22,916 nt of DNA from Pirellulaceae bacterium (GTDB taxonomy: Bacteria > Planctomycetota > Planctomycetia > Pirellulales > Pirellulaceae). Shown here one piece after another: positions 22,235-22,916 of the stretch. The notes beneath the pieces are model-generated. The model saw nothing but the letters and a program-made list of their open reading frames with translations, had not been told where the DNA came from and searched no databases. A program made the translations under genes and the position numbers. The stretch spans positions 1 to 22,916 of the forward strand of contig JAKVBZ010000083.1 in NCBI GenBank assembly GCA_022448645.1. Direction: 5' to 3'. Position 1 is the stretch's first letter. The number at the start of each line of letters is the position of its first letter.

Positions 22235-22482
22235 TTACTTAGACTTCCTGCGATATTTGATGAATGCTTCGGCGTTCTGGATGCGGAGACTCTTGTCGTC
22301 GGGTTAGGCGTGAGAAATCTCCAGTGAATGGCGTCCCTGTTGGAGGGGCAGGTCGAGGTAAGCTCCAGGGGTTCGGCCTGGTCCTGTGAGGCGATCGTGC
22401 TGTCCCTATAGGGGGCGTTTAGCTCGAGGACCCATTGATCCACTTCCAATGTGATGTGTAGTTTGGTAACGTCGGGAGTTAA
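22235..22482 (-). pseudogene. Unidentified gene remnant, 3' end
   Basis: Minus-strand codons for TPDVTKLHITLEVDQWVLEL and NAPY pass, after a shift, into GQHDRLTGPGRTPGAYLDLP and LQQGRHSLEISHA, then an in-frame TAA, then PDDKSLRIQNAEAFIKYRRK ending in TAA at 22235-22237. The patches are amphipathic and protein-like, as in the last beta domain of a secreted protein, but no family is recognised. The next remnant begins where this one ends, so the two were probably neighbours in one operon with DUF1080. Confidence 0.4.
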
Positions 22483-22527
22483 TTAGGTGGGGTAAAGTAG
22501 CAGTAGTTTTCGGGTTTTGCTGCCACA

Positions 22528-22556
22528 TTTACTGCCAAACGTCTGGAAGCTAGAAT
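22528..22556 (+). promoter_or_regulatory. Promoter candidate for tRNA-Arg
   Basis: TTTACT (22528-22533) and TAGAAT (22551-22556) with 17 bases between. The -10 box matches five of six consensus bases; the tRNA begins 40 bases downstream. Confidence 0.5.
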
Positions 22557-22596
22557 GTTCAGGTGTTAAATCGGTGCCAGCAAAAAGGTACTATTT

Positions 22597-22672
<76 letters not shown>

Positions 22673-22705
22673 TCAGAAAGATTGCTGCGGCAACAACTTA
22701 TGAAA

Positions 22706-22736
22706 AAGGCCCGCCATCCAATTGACGGCGGGCCTT
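22706..22736 (-). terminator. Strong intrinsic terminator for the recombinase gene, possibly bidirectional
   Basis: A perfect 10-bp stem AAGGCCCGCC (22706-22715) / GGCGGGCCTT (22727-22736) with an 11-base loop. On the minus strand it is followed by five uridines, so it ends transcription of the recombinase just after its stop. On the plus strand it could end the tRNA transcript, with a weaker TTCATAATT tail. Confidence 0.8.
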
Positions 22737-22752
22737 CATAATTCCCCCCCAC

Positions 22753-22916
22753 TTATCCCCCCACTAATGCGTTCAAATCGACATCAGAACCGAGTTGTTC
22801 ATGGATTTCAGCTGCGGCTGACTGAGCTGCCCGGCTTGCCGCATAGAACTTCTTCGTCGTGGCAAAACTCTTGTGTCGCATGATGACCATCAGGGTCTCG
22901 GCGGATACGCCTGAAT
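22753..22916 (-). CDS. Tyrosine recombinase/phage integrase, C-terminal end (partial)
   Basis: The minus-strand frame entering at the right edge encodes 53 residues ending in TAA at 22753-22755. SGVSAETLMVIMRHKSFATT is the usual box II segment, with His/Arg in MRHKS, and KKFYAASRAAQSAA supplies the catalytic tyrosine (FY, residue 24 of the visible part). About 300 residues should lie outside the window. Such enzymes perform site-specific insertion and excision of mobile elements through a covalent tyrosine-DNA intermediate. Reading toward the tRNA-Arg 3' end, it suggests an element inserted at this tRNA. A planctomycete integrase not linked to an element is the alternative. Confidence 0.85.
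   Translation of the reverse strand, partial: SGVSAETLMVIMRHKSFATTKKFYAASRAAQSAAAEIHEQLGSDVDLNALVGG

Overview
The window looks like a chromosome segment from a Planctomycetes bacterium of the Pirellulales/Rhodopirellula kind. The evidence is the protein families present: a DUF1559 (H-X9-DG) protein, a PSCyt/DUF1587/DUF1595/DUF1592/DUF1588/DUF1585 cytochrome next to a Tat-exported DUF1552 protein, a DUF1080 protein, and an exported Gfo/Idh/MocA oxidoreductase. Genes are loosely spaced and switch strand often. Several use GTG starts backed by good Shine-Dalgarno sequences.

Left part (1-4095): the 3' part of a DUF1559 gene (+) converges on an SDR dehydrogenase (-). Next, also on -, is a broken locus holding the start of a GH42-like beta-galactosidase joined to what may be a TPR-protein tail, and then an intact MFS transporter. 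Centre (4545-11085, all +): a secreted two-domain alpha/beta hydrolase, the multi-domain cytochrome and the DUF1552 protein, probably a functional group. Then a frameshifted SMP-30/gluconolactonase (-) diverges from an AllA-like cupin (+). These are followed by a secreted Gfo/Idh/MocA oxidoreductase and a secreted GH36-like alpha-galactosidase (both +).

Right part (16470-22916): a minus-strand group has a stand-alone SRPBCC protein, a possible frameshifted small exported protein, an SRPBCC-TIGR01777 epimerase fusion and a possible small membrane protein. After it come a GH43/GH32-like beta-propeller glycosidase (-), the C-terminal half of a second MFS transporter (+, truncated and frameshifted), a DUF1080 putative 3-keto-glycoside hydrolase (-) and two decayed gene remnants upstream of it. 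The window ends with tRNA-Arg(ACG), a strong terminator-like hairpin, and the C-terminal end of a tyrosine recombinase reading toward the tRNA. This is the layout of a tRNA-borne integration site, with the element lying mostly outside the window to the right.

The theme is carbohydrate scavenging: esterase, GH36, GH43/32 and GH42 remnant, lactonase, oxidoreductases, DUF1080 and MFS transporters. No known defence system, CRISPR array or clear secondary-metabolite cluster is visible. The best candidates for something undescribed are a possible extracytoplasmic oxidative glycoside-cleavage set (exported Gfo/Idh, GH36, DUF1080 and cytochrome), the two-domain esterase with a serine-less second domain, and the tRNA/integrase boundary with its adjacent gene remnants. 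Broken frames are frequent, so assembly or sequencing error must be excluded before reading them as biology.
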